Origin: Myxococcales bacterium
GTDB taxonomy: Bacteria > Myxococcota > Myxococcia > Myxococcales > Myxococcaceae
DNA length: 64,000 nt
Direction: 5' to 3'
NCBI GenBank assembly: GCA_016191815.1
Contig: JACPVI010000063.1
Location: 41,833 to 105,832, forward strand
The notes under the pieces are model-generated. The model ran no database searches and was not told the origin of the DNA. It saw only the letters and a list, made by a program, of their open reading frames with translations. The translations under genes and the position numbers were made by a program. This document shows positions 8,691 through 17,045 of the stretch, in pieces (position 1 is the stretch's first letter; every line of letters begins with the position of its first letter).

Positions 8691-11483
8691 ATGGCCATGA
8701 AGCCCTGGTACAAGATCGTCACCCCCCGCGAGGACCTCCGCGATGGGAAGCCGCTCGACGCATCCGAGTTCGCGGTCCACCTAGACCACGTTCGCGACGG
8801 CCGCGCGCCAGCGGTGTACCAGAACCCGGCCGAGTTCTTCGAGCGCACGTTCCTGACGAAGAACCTGCGAGACCTGACCGCGCAGGTCGTTCGCCGTCTC
8901 TCCGGTGTGAAGGTCGAGACCTCAGCGATCTTCAACCTCTCCACGCAGTTCGGCGGAGGCAAGACGCACTCGCTGACCCTCCTCTACCACCTGGCGCAGA
9001 ATGGCGATGCCGCGAAGCCATGGAAGGGAGTGAATGGCATCCTCCAGGACGCCGGGATGACGTCGGTGCCCACGGCGGCGACCGCGATCTTCGTGGGCAC
9101 GGAGTTCGACTCCATCACGGGGCGCGGTGGCAACGACGGGACTCCAGTCCGCAAGACACCCTGGGGCGAGATCGCGTTTCAGCTCGGAGGTGTCGACGGG
9201 TTCCGTCTAGTCGAGGAGCACGAGAAGCTGCTGACCGCGCCTGGCGGCGACGTCATCGAGCGGATGCTCCCGAAGGGGAAGCCGATCTTGATCCTTCTCG
9301 ACGAGCTGATGAATTACGTCAGCCGCAGCCGGAAGAGCGGCCTCGCGGCCCAGCTCTACAACTTCCTCCACAATCTCTCGGAGGTTGCGCGCGGACGGGA
9401 CAACGTCGTGCTCGCCGTTTCGATTCCGGCGTCGGAGCTCGAGATGACGGCCGAGGACCAGTCGGACTTCGAGCGCTACAAGAAGATGCTCGACCGGCTT
9501 GGCAAGGCCGTGATCATGTCGGCTGAAACTGAGACCTCGGAGATCATCCGGCGGCGACTCTTCGAGTGGAACGGCCTGCCCAAGGACGCGCTTGGGACCA
9601 TCGAGGAGTACGAGGTCTGGCTGCAGTCCAACAAGCAGCAGCTCCCGAGTTGGTTTCCCGTCGAGAACGCGCGCGAAGCGCTGAAGGCATCGTATCCTTT
9701 CCACCCGTCGCTACTCTCGGTCTTCGAGCGCAAGTGGCAGGGGCTGCCGCGCTTCCAGCAGACGCGCGGCGTCCTACGGCTTCTGGCTCTTTGGGTCTCG
9801 AAGGCGTTCAGCCAAGACCACCAGAAGGCGTACAAGGACCCGCTGATCTCTCTTGGGTCCGCGCCCATCGAAGATCCGCTCTTCCGCGCAGCTCTATTCG
9901 AGCAGCTCGGCGAGGCCCGGCTCGAGCCGGCGGTCACGACCGACATCGCGGGCAAGGACCACTCGCACGCTTTGCGCCTCGACGCGGAGGCGACTCCCGA
10001 AGTGAAGAAGGCTCGTCTCCACCGGAAGGTGGCGACGACCATTCTGTTCGAATCGAACGGCGGGCAGCAGCGTGGCGAAGCGACGCTTCCCGAGGTGCGT
10101 CTCGCTGTGGCCGAGCCGGGGCTGGATATCGGCAGCGTCGAGCAGTGCCTCGAAGCGCTCTCTGACAGCTGCTACTTTCTCGCCGCCGAGCGCAACCGCT
10201 ACCGGTTCAGCTTCCAGCCGAACCTGAACAAGCTCCTCGCGGACCGTCGCGCGAGCGTCAGCGCCCCAGCCATCGACGAGTACGTGCGGAAGGAGATCCA
10301 GAAGGTCTTCGCCGCAGGTAGCGGGGTCGAACGGGTGCCCTTCCCGCGCAAGAGCAGTGAGGTCCCGGACCGGCCCGTGCTCGCGCTCTGCATCCTCGCT
10401 CCGGAGAATGCGGCCTCGGATCCGGCGACGAAGAACTTCATCACGACGATGACAATAGAGAGCGGCTCCTCGTCGCGAACCTTCAAGAGCGCGCTCATTT
10501 GGGTCGCAGCGGAGGATCCGACACCGCTCCTCGAGGAAGCACGTAAGCTGCTGGCGTGGAAGGACATCGAGGGCGACGCGGCGGAACTGAAGCTTGACGA
10601 GACGCAGCAGCGGCAGCTCACCGAGAACGCGAAGCGCGCCGAGCGCGACCTGCGCGAAGCCGTCTGGCGCGCGTACAAGAACGTGTTCCTGCTGGCCGAC
10701 GATAACTCGCTCCGCAAGATCGACCTCGGCCTCGTCCATTCGAGCATGTCCACGGTCGGACTCGTCGACGTCATCCTGTCGCGCCTCAGGCAGGAGGACA
10801 TCGTCGTCGATGGCGTGAGCCCGAACTTCCTCACCCGGTACTGGCCGCCCGCTCTTCCGGAGTGGAGCACCAAGTCCGTGCGCGATGCCTTCTACGCGTC
10901 GCCGAAGTTCCCACGTCTGCTCAAGCCGGATGCCGTCAAGGACACCATCTCCCGAGGGCTCGACGCGGGAAGCGTGGCCTACGTCGGCAAGGCGGCAGAC
11001 GGCAGCTATGAGCCGTTCATCTACAAGCGCTCTCTGGCCGCCGCGGACATCGAGTTCGCCGACGACGTCTACCTCATCGCGCGCGAGCGCGCGGACGAGT
11101 ACCTTGCCAAGAAGGCTGTGCCCACGGCGCCCACGGGCGCGCCACAGCCGACGCTCACGTCCGGGGGCACAACGGGCGGAACGGTGCCAGCCGGCGCGCC
11201 CACGGGCACCACGACGGAACCTACGGGCGGGACTTCGGAGCCGCCGCCACCCGGGTTGGAGATCGCCGGCTTCCGCTGGACGGGCGAGATCTCGCCCCAG
11301 AAGTGGATGAACTTCTACACGAAAGTCCTGTCCCGGTTCGCCACCGCAGGAGGCTTGAAGTTGACGGTCACGGTCGACGTTACGCCTCCGGGGGGCGCGA
11401 CCATCTCGAAGATGGACGAGACCAAGGTCGCCCTTCGCGAACTCGGATTGCCGGAGGACATCGTGGTTCAGAGGCGGGAATGA
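8691..11483 (+). CDS. DUF499 P-loop ATPase (cassette 1)
   Basis: 930 residues from ATG 8691 (an ATG six bases later is possible). KPWYKIVTPREDL, then NPAEFFERTFLT and STQFGGGKTHS (Walker A Lys91) are hallmarks of DUF499 proteins, large ATPases of BREX-like and other defence operons. ILLDELMNY (Asp204) is Walker B. A Pro/Gly/Thr-rich unstructured linker (about 815-855) separates the ATPase core from a C-terminal domain of about 75 residues. Unlike the copy at 19221-22571 it has no N-terminal HEPN domain. It closes the cassette; the next gene is 61 nt away. Confidence 0.88.
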   Translation: MAMKPWYKIVTPREDLRDGKPLDASEFAVHLDHVRDGRAPAVYQNPAEFFERTFLTKNLRDLTAQVVRRLSGVKVETSAIFNLSTQFGGGKTHSLTLLYHLAQNGDAAKPWKGVNGILQDAGMTSVPTAATAIFVGTEFDSITGRGGNDGTPVRKTPWGEIAFQLGGVDGFRLVEEHEKLLTAPGGDVIERMLPKGKPILILLDELMNYVSRSRKSGLAAQLYNFLHNLSEVARGRDNVVLAVSIPASELEMTAEDQSDFERYKKMLDRLGKAVIMSAETETSEIIRRRLFEWNGLPKDALGTIEEYEVWLQSNKQQLPSWFPVENAREALKASYPFHPSLLSVFERKWQGLPRFQQTRGVLRLLALWVSKAFSQDHQKAYKDPLISLGSAPIEDPLFRAALFEQLGEARLEPAVTTDIAGKDHSHALRLDAEATPEVKKARLHRKVATTILFESNGGQQRGEATLPEVRLAVAEPGLDIGSVEQCLEALSDSCYFLAAERNRYRFSFQPNLNKLLADRRASVSAPAIDEYVRKEIQKVFAAGSGVERVPFPRKSSEVPDRPVLALCILAPENAASDPATKNFITTMTIESGSSSRTFKSALIWVAAEDPTPLLEEARKLLAWKDIEGDAAELKLDETQQRQLTENAKRAERDLREAVWRAYKNVFLLADDNSLRKIDLGLVHSSMSTVGLVDVILSRLRQEDIVVDGVSPNFLTRYWPPALPEWSTKSVRDAFYASPKFPRLLKPDAVKDTISRGLDAGSVAYVGKAADGSYEPFIYKRSLAAADIEFADDVYLIARERADEYLAKKAVPTAPTGAPQPTLTSGGTTGGTVPAGAPTGTTTEPTGGTSEPPPPGLEIAGFRWTGEISPQKWMNFYTKVLSRFATAGGLKLTVTVDVTPPGGATISKMDETKVALRELGLPEDIVVQRRE

Positions 11484-11544
11484 CTGTACCTGAACGCATG
11501 ACCAGTGTACCCTGGGAAGGTGCCTGAGAGGGGAACTCAGACCC

Positions 11545-12636
11545 ATGGCAACGCCGAAAGAGACCATCTGGGAACTCGACCCGCACACGACGGCGAAGCA
11601 CGAGATTCTGCGCCGATACCTCGGGGCCTGGTTTCCGATTCTCGGCACCTATCACGGCCGCATCCTCTACATCGACGGTTTCTCCGGGCCGGGTCGATAC
11701 CAGAACGGCGAGCCCGGGTCGCCGATGATTGCGCTCGATGTCGCTGTCAACCATCGCAAGTCGACCAGCGGCGAGATCGTGTTCTGGTTCATAGAAGAAC
11801 GCGACGACCGCCTCGCGCACCTGAAGCAGGAGCTGGCCGCGCTTCACTTGCCAGCGCATTTCAAGGTGCGAGCCGAGGCAGGACGCTTCGACGAGAAGTT
11901 CGGCAACGTGCTCGCCTCGATCGAGGCCGACAAGAACACGCTCGCGCCGACCTTCGCGTTCATCGACCCCTTCGGCTTCTCGGGCATCCCATTCTCGTTG
12001 ATCCAGCGCCTGCTCGGCCACAAGCGGTGCGAGGCGTTCATCACGTTCATGGTCGACGCCATCAACCGCTTCCTCGAACACCCCGAGGACAAGGTCGTCC
12101 AGCACATCGCGGAGGCGTTCGGGGGCGACGAGGCCGTCCAGATCGCCAAGGGACCTGGCGACCGCATTGTGAAGCTACGGGAGCTGTACCAGCGGAAGCT
12201 CTCGAGCGTCGCGAAGTACGTCCGGTACTTCGAGATGCGCGACCGGCAGGATCGAACCCAGTACTACCTGTTCTTTGCGACGAACAATGAGCTGGGCCAC
12301 CTAAAGATGAAGGAGGCGATGTGGAAGATGGACCCCGACGGGGACTTCCGCTTCTCCGACGCGACCAACCCCGGTCAGTTGGTGCTCTTCGAAGCCGACC
12401 CGACCAAGGTCCTCGCTTCGCAGGTCCGCGAGGAATTCCGCGGGAAGGGCACGGTCACGGGGTTCCAGGTGCGCACCTTCGTCGAGAACCGAACCGCGTA
12501 CCTCAAGAAGCACATGACCGGCGTGCTCAAGCAGGAGGAGGAGAGCGGGCAGCTGAAGGTCGATGAGCTCAAGACAGACGGGAAGAAGCGGCGCGCGAAC
12601 ACCTTCCCCGATGAGGCGAGGCTCACGTGGGTTTGA
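11545..12636 (+). CDS. tcmP: Three-Cys-motif partner protein TcmP
   Basis: 363 residues. The opening ([20 protein letters not shown], then [11 protein letters not shown]) and [11 protein letters not shown] near residue 140 match the TcmP family, whose N-terminal part has a Rossmann-like methyltransferase fold. Members are typically encoded beside a Gp37/Gp68-type protein with three conserved cysteines, and that partner follows here with a 10-nt overlap. The molecular role of the pair is not established; a nucleic-acid modification or phage-related role has been proposed for such pairs. Same strand as cassette 1, 61 nt downstream, so it may be co-transcribed. Confidence 0.85.
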   Translation: MATPKETIWELDPHTTAKHEILRRYLGAWFPILGTYHGRILYIDGFSGPGRYQNGEPGSPMIALDVAVNHRKSTSGEIVFWFIEERDDRLAHLKQELAALHLPAHFKVRAEAGRFDEKFGNVLASIEADKNTLAPTFAFIDPFGFSGIPFSLIQRLLGHKRCEAFITFMVDAINRFLEHPEDKVVQHIAEAFGGDEAVQIAKGPGDRIVKLRELYQRKLSSVAKYVRYFEMRDRQDRTQYYLFFATNNELGHLKMKEAMWKMDPDGDFRFSDATNPGQLVLFEADPTKVLASQVREEFRGKGTVTGFQVRTFVENRTAYLKKHMTGVLKQEEESGQLKVDELKTDGKKRRANTFPDEARLTWV

Positions 12637-13388
12637 AGTCGGCCATCGAATGGACCGAGTCAACGTGGAACCCCGTCACGGGCTGCACGAAGATCAGCCC
12701 TGGGTGCAAGCACTGCTATGCCGAGCGGATGGCGGAGCGGCTTCAGGCGATGGGCCAGGAGAACTACCGGAACGGCTTCGAGCTGACGCTCCAGCCGCAC
12801 ATGCTCGAGCTGCCGCTGCGGTGGAAGAAGCCGCAGACGATCTTCGTCAACTCGATGAGCGACCTGTTCCACAAGGACGTGCCGCTCCAGTACATCCAGC
12901 GCGTCTTCGATGTCATGCGGCGCGCGAGCTGGCACCGCTTCCAGATCCTCACAAAGCGCTCCGAGCGACTCGCCGAGCTCGATGCGAAGCTGGAGTGGGC
13001 GCCCAACATCTGGATGGGCGTGAGCGTCGAGAACGAGAAGTACCGCTCGCGCATCGACGACCTCCGCACGACGCGGGCGACCATCAAGTTCCTGTCGCTC
13101 GAACCGCTCCTCGGACCCCTGCGCGACCTCGATCTCAGAGGAATCGACTGGGTGATCGTGGGCGGCGAGTCGGGGCCGGGGGCGCGCCCGATGGACCCCG
13201 AGTGGGCACGCGACCTGCGCAACCAGTGCCGCCGCTCGAAGGTTCCATTCTTCTTCAAGCAGTGGGGCGGCAAGAACAAGAAGCAGGCCGGGCGCGTGCT
13301 CGATGGCCGGACGTGGGACGAGATGCCCACAGATCCGGCGCCACGCGTGAAGCGACTGCGCCAGGTCTCGCTCGCGGTGGTGTCGTGA
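12627..13388 (+). CDS. DUF5131 / phage Gp37-Gp68 family protein (three-Cys, radical-SAM-like)
   Basis: 253 residues, GTG start inside the 3' end of tcm[15 protein letters not shown] then [11 protein letters not shown] gives the family's three-cysteine cluster (C-x6-C-x2-C), which resembles an iron-sulfur binding loop of radical SAM-like proteins. The rest ([38 protein letters not shown]) matches this family well. Probable partner of TcmP. Length is normal for the family, so it looks intact. Confidence 0.85.
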   Translation: MGLKSAIEWTESTWNPVTGCTKISPGCKHCYAERMAERLQAMGQENYRNGFELTLQPHMLELPLRWKKPQTIFVNSMSDLFHKDVPLQYIQRVFDVMRRASWHRFQILTKRSERLAELDAKLEWAPNIWMGVSVENEKYRSRIDDLRTTRATIKFLSLEPLLGPLRDLDLRGIDWVIVGGESGPGARPMDPEWARDLRNQCRRSKVPFFFKQWGGKNKKQAGRVLDGRTWDEMPTDPAPRVKRLRQVSLAVVS

Positions 13389-13397
13389 CCGCGAGGC

Positions 13398-13632
13398 TGT
13401 TAACCAGCCCCTCTCGGCCGGCCGAACCTGTTAACCGCTCTCTGCCGTTCTCTACCCGCGGGCGCCTTCAGAGAGCAGAAACGGGCGCCAGCGGACCGCT
13501 CGTCGGGCGCGCCGGCGTTCTCAGGATCGTCGCCGCGATCGCGCCCGCCGCGGGCCCCTCGCGCAGAACGCCGCGAACACTGGCGCTTTCAAGGCGAAGC
13601 CCCGCGAGTTGCCTCGCGGGGCTCCTGTTAAC
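13398..13632. repeat. Three TGTTAAC direct repeats in the 13389-13649 gap
   Basis: TGTTAAC occurs at 13398-13404, 13429-13435 and 13626-13632, the first two followed by C. Between the second and third lies an inverted repeat GCTCTCTG/CAGAGAGC and the strong hairpin at 13598-13623. In GC-rich DNA three copies in 235 bp are unexpected; they may be binding sites for the ParB-like protein that follows. Confidence 0.35.
13598..13623. terminator. Strong hairpin, possible terminator
   Basis: AGCCCCGCGAG (13598-13608) pairs perfectly over 11 bp with CTCGCGGGGCT (13613-13623) around a TTGC loop. No clear U tract follows, so it may be a factor-assisted terminator for the tcmP/DUF5131 transcript or a structural element. 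Confidence 0.45.
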
Positions 13633-13649
13633 TGCGCCCCCACCTTCGG

Positions 13650-14171
13650 TTGGTGGTGGAGGAAGAATGGCTCCCCGATGACTACTCATGGCAAGTCAAC
13701 GATTTCGGCCTCTTAGACCGCTTCTCGTTCCACGCCCTGGGCCACGACCTGCGCCCGGGCTTTCCGCCGCCACCCCCCGACCCGCACCCGGCGCCGATCG
13801 TCCGCTACCTGCGGTGGGCCCTCCAGATCCAGAAGGACATCGACGAGAAGGGCTGGACCTTCCGCCAGGCGGGCCGCTTCCATGGCATCAGCTACGCCCG
13901 CGTCAGCCAGCTCCTGGAGTTGACCCGGCTCGCGCCGGACATCCAGGAGAAGGTGCTCGCCCTGAAGACCAGCACGCCGTGCCATCCAGTCACCGTGCAG
14001 AAGCTCCGCGGCGTCGCTCGCGAGCTCGACTGGAAGCGCCAGCGGGAGCAATTCGCCCTGCTGATGGTCGGGGAGCACGAGGCGCCGGCCGGAAGGGACG
14101 TCAGCGCAGATCGCGGAGGCGGCGAGCTGGGCCCTCGCGCGGAGACCCTCCTTCCGGCCGAAGGTGCGTGA
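13650..14171 (+). CDS. ParB-like HTH protein
   Basis: 173 residues with GTG start (13650 or 13653). Residues about 65-108 (TFRQAGRFHGISYARVSQLLELTRL, then DIQEKVLAL) form the helix-turn-helix typical of ParB/Spo0J-like proteins; the ParB N-terminal CTPase domain is absent. The N-terminal third is Pro-rich. It is probably a sequence-specific DNA-binding protein of a mobile element. The C-terminal 25 residues are low complexity. Confidence 0.6.
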   Translation: MVVEEEWLPDDYSWQVNDFGLLDRFSFHALGHDLRPGFPPPPPDPHPAPIVRYLRWALQIQKDIDEKGWTFRQAGRFHGISYARVSQLLELTRLAPDIQEKVLALKTSTPCHPVTVQKLRGVARELDWKRQREQFALLMVGEHEAPAGRDVSADRGGGELGPRAETLLPAEGA

Positions 14172-14186
14172 TACACAAAGTGCACG

Positions 14187-14546
14187 ATGCCGGACGTCGT
14201 CGTCTTCAACATCCTCATCCCGTGTACCGAGAACGCGACGGGCATCGTGCATCCGCCGGCGAAGTTCGATGCCTGGCTGCTGGAGACGGTGGAGCGCTTC
14301 GGTGGGGCCACCGTCATGGGCGTCGCGCTCCGTGGCCTCTGGTTCGACCCCGAGTTGCCGCGCGAGGCGAACCCGATCGAGGACCACAACAACTGGTACA
14401 AGGTCGGCGTGCAGCCTCACCGGGTGGACGAGCTCCGCGAGCACGTCCAGGAGACCGCCCGCTCCTTTGGCCAGAAGTGCCTGTACTTTGAGCGAGCTGG
14501 CGAGGCCGAGTTCGTCTGGGACCCTGCGCATAGGCCCACGGCCTAG
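14187..14546 (+). CDS. Hypothetical protein
   Basis: 119 residues. I do not recognise the family. It is a compact, globular-looking sequence (MPDVVVFNILIPCTEN, later HNNWYKVGV and CLYFERAGEAEFVWDP), rich in aromatic residues and without membrane segments. It begins 15 nt after the ParB-like gene, so probably the same transcript, and ends directly at the promoter of the next gene. Codon positions show the strong G/C third-base bias expected of a real gene here. Confidence 0.65.
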   Translation: MPDVVVFNILIPCTENATGIVHPPAKFDAWLLETVERFGGATVMGVALRGLWFDPELPREANPIEDHNNWYKVGVQPHRVDELREHVQETARSFGQKCLYFERAGEAEFVWDPAHRPTA

Positions 14547-14588
14547 GTTGACAAATTTCAACCGAGGACTATTCTAAGAGTGTCAACC
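14546..14588. promoter_or_regulatory. Inverted repeat operator around the 14548 promoter
   Basis: GGTTGACA (14546-14553) and TGTCAACC (14581-14588) are perfect 8-bp inverted arms that bracket the promoter; a third half-site TTTCAACC lies at 14556-14563. The -35 hexamer is inside the left arm, so binding would block transcription. The HTH protein encoded next is the obvious candidate repressor. Confidence 0.55.
14548..14575 (+). promoter_or_regulatory. Sigma70-like promoter
   Basis: TTGACA (14548-14553, perfect -35) and TATTCT (14570-14575) with a 16-nt spacer, 28 nt upstream of the ATG at 14603. Confidence 0.65.
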
Positions 14589-14602
14589 ACGCGAGGTGGA
14601 AC

Positions 14603-15154
14603 ATGGCCAAGGCACCTTCAAGGAAGTACACGCTGCTCGATGGACGACGGCTGAAGCTGGCCGGCGTGGACGCGCGCGAGCGGGCCTTCCTGGCCGACAT
14701 CGAGAAGATGGTTCGCCAGGGCATCAGCTACTTCGAGGTCTACCGTGCCGCGGTCGGACCCGGCTCGGTCGCGCTCGGCGGGCGCAACCGAATCGACCGC
14801 AAAATCGCCGAGAGCCCGCTGTACCTGGTCGCTGTCGACCTCGCGACCCGAGCGGGCATCAAGCAGGGCCTCGTCCTTGCGCCGGAGCATGAGCACGAAC
14901 GCGCCAGCGCGCCGAAGGACGGCTCGATGATCAGCGTCGCGCAGGCGGCCGACCTGATCGGCATCTCCCGCGCCGCTGTCTACAAGGCCATCGAGAAGGG
15001 CGCTCTCCGGACGCGACGAATCGGGAACGTGACGATCGTCGATCGCAAATCAGCCGCCGAGTACCGGGAGCGGCGCTCGGCGGGGGAGTCACCCGAAGCT
15101 GCCAAGCACGCGAGCGGTTCGCGCGCCGCGGAGGATTCACGGGCGTCGGCCTGA
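14603..15154 (+). CDS. HTH (excisionase-type) regulator
   Basis: 183 residues. The C-terminal part (about 113-158: ISVAQAADLIGISRAAVYKAIEKGALRTRRIGN) is a MerR/excisionase-like helix-turn-helix with wing. The N-terminal 100 residues (YTLLDGRRLKLAGVDARERAFL) are a helical domain of unknown type. Start ATG 14603 has GAGGTGG upstream. The gene is preceded by a promoter embedded in inverted repeats, so it is probably autoregulated. A Ser/Ala-rich tail follows the HTH. Confidence 0.7.
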   Translation: MAKAPSRKYTLLDGRRLKLAGVDARERAFLADIEKMVRQGISYFEVYRAAVGPGSVALGGRNRIDRKIAESPLYLVAVDLATRAGIKQGLVLAPEHEHERASAPKDGSMISVAQAADLIGISRAAVYKAIEKGALRTRRIGNVTIVDRKSAAEYRERRSAGESPEAAKHASGSRAAEDSRASA

Positions 15155-15155
15155 C

Positions 15156-15470
15156 GTGGAACGTTCAGTGACGGTGGCATCGGGCAAGACGACATGGAGC
15201 GGCGCGCTGATCGGCATCCAGCCGCGAATCTGGCTGACGAGGTCCTTCGACCAGCGGAGCCACACGTACCAAGGCTACGTGCTACGCGTGCGGGGCGCGG
15301 TCGGCGACGAGGATCGGGAGGTAGTCGTCGCCATCGGCGAGGCTGCGCACGCCGAGCACCAGTTCCGCGTCGGCGATTGCGTGAGCGGCGAAGGAGTGCC
15401 GGTCGCCGATCCACGCACCGAGACCGCCGCGCTCTACAAGGTCAGCAAGCTCAAGCTCCTCGAACGTGGG
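15156..15470 (+). pseudogene. 5' part of a conserved gene, probably truncated by the vsr-dcm insertion
   Basis: From GTG 15156 about 105 codons look like a genuine globular protein (IGIQPRIWLTRSFDQRSHTYQGYVLRVRG, acidic strand-rich, FRVGDCVSGEGVPVADPRTE, KLKLLERG). Beyond about 15470 the same frame continues to 16784 but runs exactly antisense to vsr and dcm and reads as Arg/Ser/Pro-rich noise. The natural 3' part has therefore probably been replaced when the vsr-dcm-GHKL block arrived, leaving an N-terminal fragment fused to antisense codons. An alternative is that this domain alone is translated from a readthrough frame. It follows the HTH gene with a 1-nt gap. The function is not recognised. 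Confidence 0.5.
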
Positions 15471-15940
15471 TCCGACGCGTCGGGCAGCGCCCCCCGGATT
15501 CGGTCAAGGCAGCGCTTTGGATCCTTCGCGAGTTGGCATTCCCAGACGCGCACGACCGTCCATCCAGCCTGGCGGAGGCGCTGGGTGGCTTTCCGGTCGC
15601 GCTCTTTCGTCCGGCGGATCTTCTCCGCCCAGGCCTCCACGTTCGTCCGTGGGCTCAGGTTCCTGCCGCAGTCGTGCCCATGTCCATGCCAGAAGCAGCC
15701 ATCGACGAACACGGCGACCTTGACGCTGCGCCAGGCGAAGTCCGGTCGCCCGGCCACTCTGAAGTGGCGCCGCCACCCGGCCAGCCCCGCGTCTCGGAGC
15801 AATGACGCCAGCCGCTGCTCGGTCGTCAGGTTCCCGGAGCTACGGATACGCGCCATCAACTCACCGCGGGACAGCGCGCCGAAAGTCGTCCGCTCCCGTT
15901 GCGCGTCCCCAGGCCACCGACCGTCTGTGCCTCGAGTCAT
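15434..15940 (-). CDS. vsr: Very short patch repair endonuclease Vsr
   Basis: 168 residues. RIRSSGNLTTEQRLASLLRDAG, WRRHFRVAGRPDFAW (catalytic Asp of the Vsr fold), VFVDGCFWHGH.HDC and WAEKIRRTKERD are all Vsr signature motifs, including zinc-binding His/Cys residues. Vsr nicks 5' of T:G mismatches produced by deamination of 5-methylcytosine, consistent with the dcm gene immediately upstream on the same strand. ATG 15940 is chosen; one at 15958 is possible. Its 3' end overlaps the truncated plus-strand gene. Confidence 0.9.
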   Translation of the reverse strand: MTRGTDGRWPGDAQRERTTFGALSRGELMARIRSSGNLTTEQRLASLLRDAGLAGWRRHFRVAGRPDFAWRSVKVAVFVDGCFWHGHGHDCGRNLSPRTNVEAWAEKIRRTKERDRKATQRLRQAGWTVVRVWECQLAKDPKRCLDRIRGALPDASDPRSRSLSLLTL

Positions 15941-15971
15941 TTCGCTCCAGCGCATCTGCTCCGTAACAAGT

Positions 15972-17045
15972 TCACCTGAGTGCCTTGAGCACCTTCCGGC
16001 CAACAAGTCTCGCGTAGGGCGGAGGGACAGCGTTCCCGATGAGGTCGCAGACCGCGTCCATTTCGTCGGTGACGAAGCGGTAGTTCTCGGGAAACCCCTG
16101 AAGAAGTGCCGCCTCGCGCACGGAGATGGTGTATCGACGCCGGTCGGGGTGTCCGAATCTGCCCTTGCAGGGAGTTGTGCATCCGCCGGTAATCGTCGGC
16201 GCTGGCTCATCCCAGGCCATGCGGCCGTAGACGTTGGTGAACCCGTTGTAGCCGCCCTGGTGGCACTCGGGACGCAGAGCTTCATCGACCCCAAGCCAAG
16301 TCTCGCCCGGCTGCGCCGCCCGGAGCCGCGCCTTCGTCTGAGGCTGAAGGTCACGCACCACGTACCAGTTGTGCGCTTCCGGGCCCCCGTTTCTGAGCGC
16401 GCGGCGCAGCGTCACAGGCGCGCACGTCTCTCCAATCGCTTCCCGCACGGTCCTCCATTCCTTGAGGCCAGAGTTGGGATTCGGAACTCGCGCGTGCGTT
16501 GGCGAGGGGAACGTGACCGGGAAGCCTCGACCAGCCAACAGGACCAGGCGACGCCGAGACTGAGCAAGGCCGAAGTTGGCCATCTGCTCGACGCGCCAGT
16601 CGTACAAGTATCCATGGCCGCGCAGGATCCGGAGGAACTTGTCGAAGATCGGCTTACCCCGAGCAGCGAGCCCCGGCACGTTCTCCATCATCAACGCCTT
16701 CGGTCGGAGGCGTTCGATGAGCGACCCCATGACGAGAAGCAACTCGTTGCGCGGATCTTCACGCTCGCGCCTCGCGGTGAGTGAACAAAACCCTTGGCAC
16801 GGCGCGCATCCCGCTAGCAGTGAAATGTTCCCGCCGCCGGCGGCGCGCCGCAGCTCATTGGCGGACACCTCTCGAATGTCCTTCTCAATTAGCCTCGTCC
16901 TCTGGTTGTTTCGTCTGTACGTGCGCGCGGCAATCGGGTCGATCTCAACCGCGGCCGCGACATCGAACCCTGCGTCGCGGAGCCCTCGAGTCAGACCACC
17001 GCATCCAGCAAACAGGTCGATAGCGATTGGCCGCTCGGACCTCAC
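15972..17045 (-). CDS. dcm: DNA (cytosine-5-)-methyltransferase
   Basis: 357 residues. [14 protein letters not shown] (motif I), GCAPCQGFC (motif IV Pro-Cys nucleophile), MMENVPGL (motif VI Glu), [12 protein letters not shown] (motif VIII) and GNAVPP (motif X) occur in the canonical order, with a target-recognition region between about 185 and 290. It methylates C5 of cytosine in a specific site; the site itself cannot be read. It overlaps the upstream GHKL gene by 4 nt and is followed by vsr, forming a three-gene operon. Confidence 0.93.
   Translation of the reverse strand: MRSERPIAIDLFAGCGGLTRGLRDAGFDVAAAVEIDPIAARTYRRNNQRTRLIEKDIREVSANELRRAAGGGNISLLAGCAPCQGFCSLTARREREDPRNELLLVMGSLIERLRPKALMMENVPGLAARGKPIFDKFLRILRGHGYLYDWRVEQMANFGLAQSRRRLVLLAGRGFPVTFPSPTHARVPNPNSGLKEWRTVREAIGETCAPVTLRRALRNGGPEAHNWYVVRDLQPQTKARLRAAQPGETWLGVDEALRPECHQGGYNGFTNVYGRMAWDEPAPTITGGCTTPCKGRFGHPDRRRYTISVREAALLQGFPENYRFVTDEMDAVCDLIGNAVPPPYARLVGRKVLKALR

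Noticed and set aside
1499..11483. Calling cassette 1 a BREX system
   Set aside because: No PglZ phosphatase, BrxA/B or BrxL; only DUF1156, DUF499 and helicase are shared with some BREX types.
15471..16784. Continuation of the 15156 frame as a 542-residue protein
   Set aside because: Runs antisense through vsr and dcm and lacks protein-like pattern.
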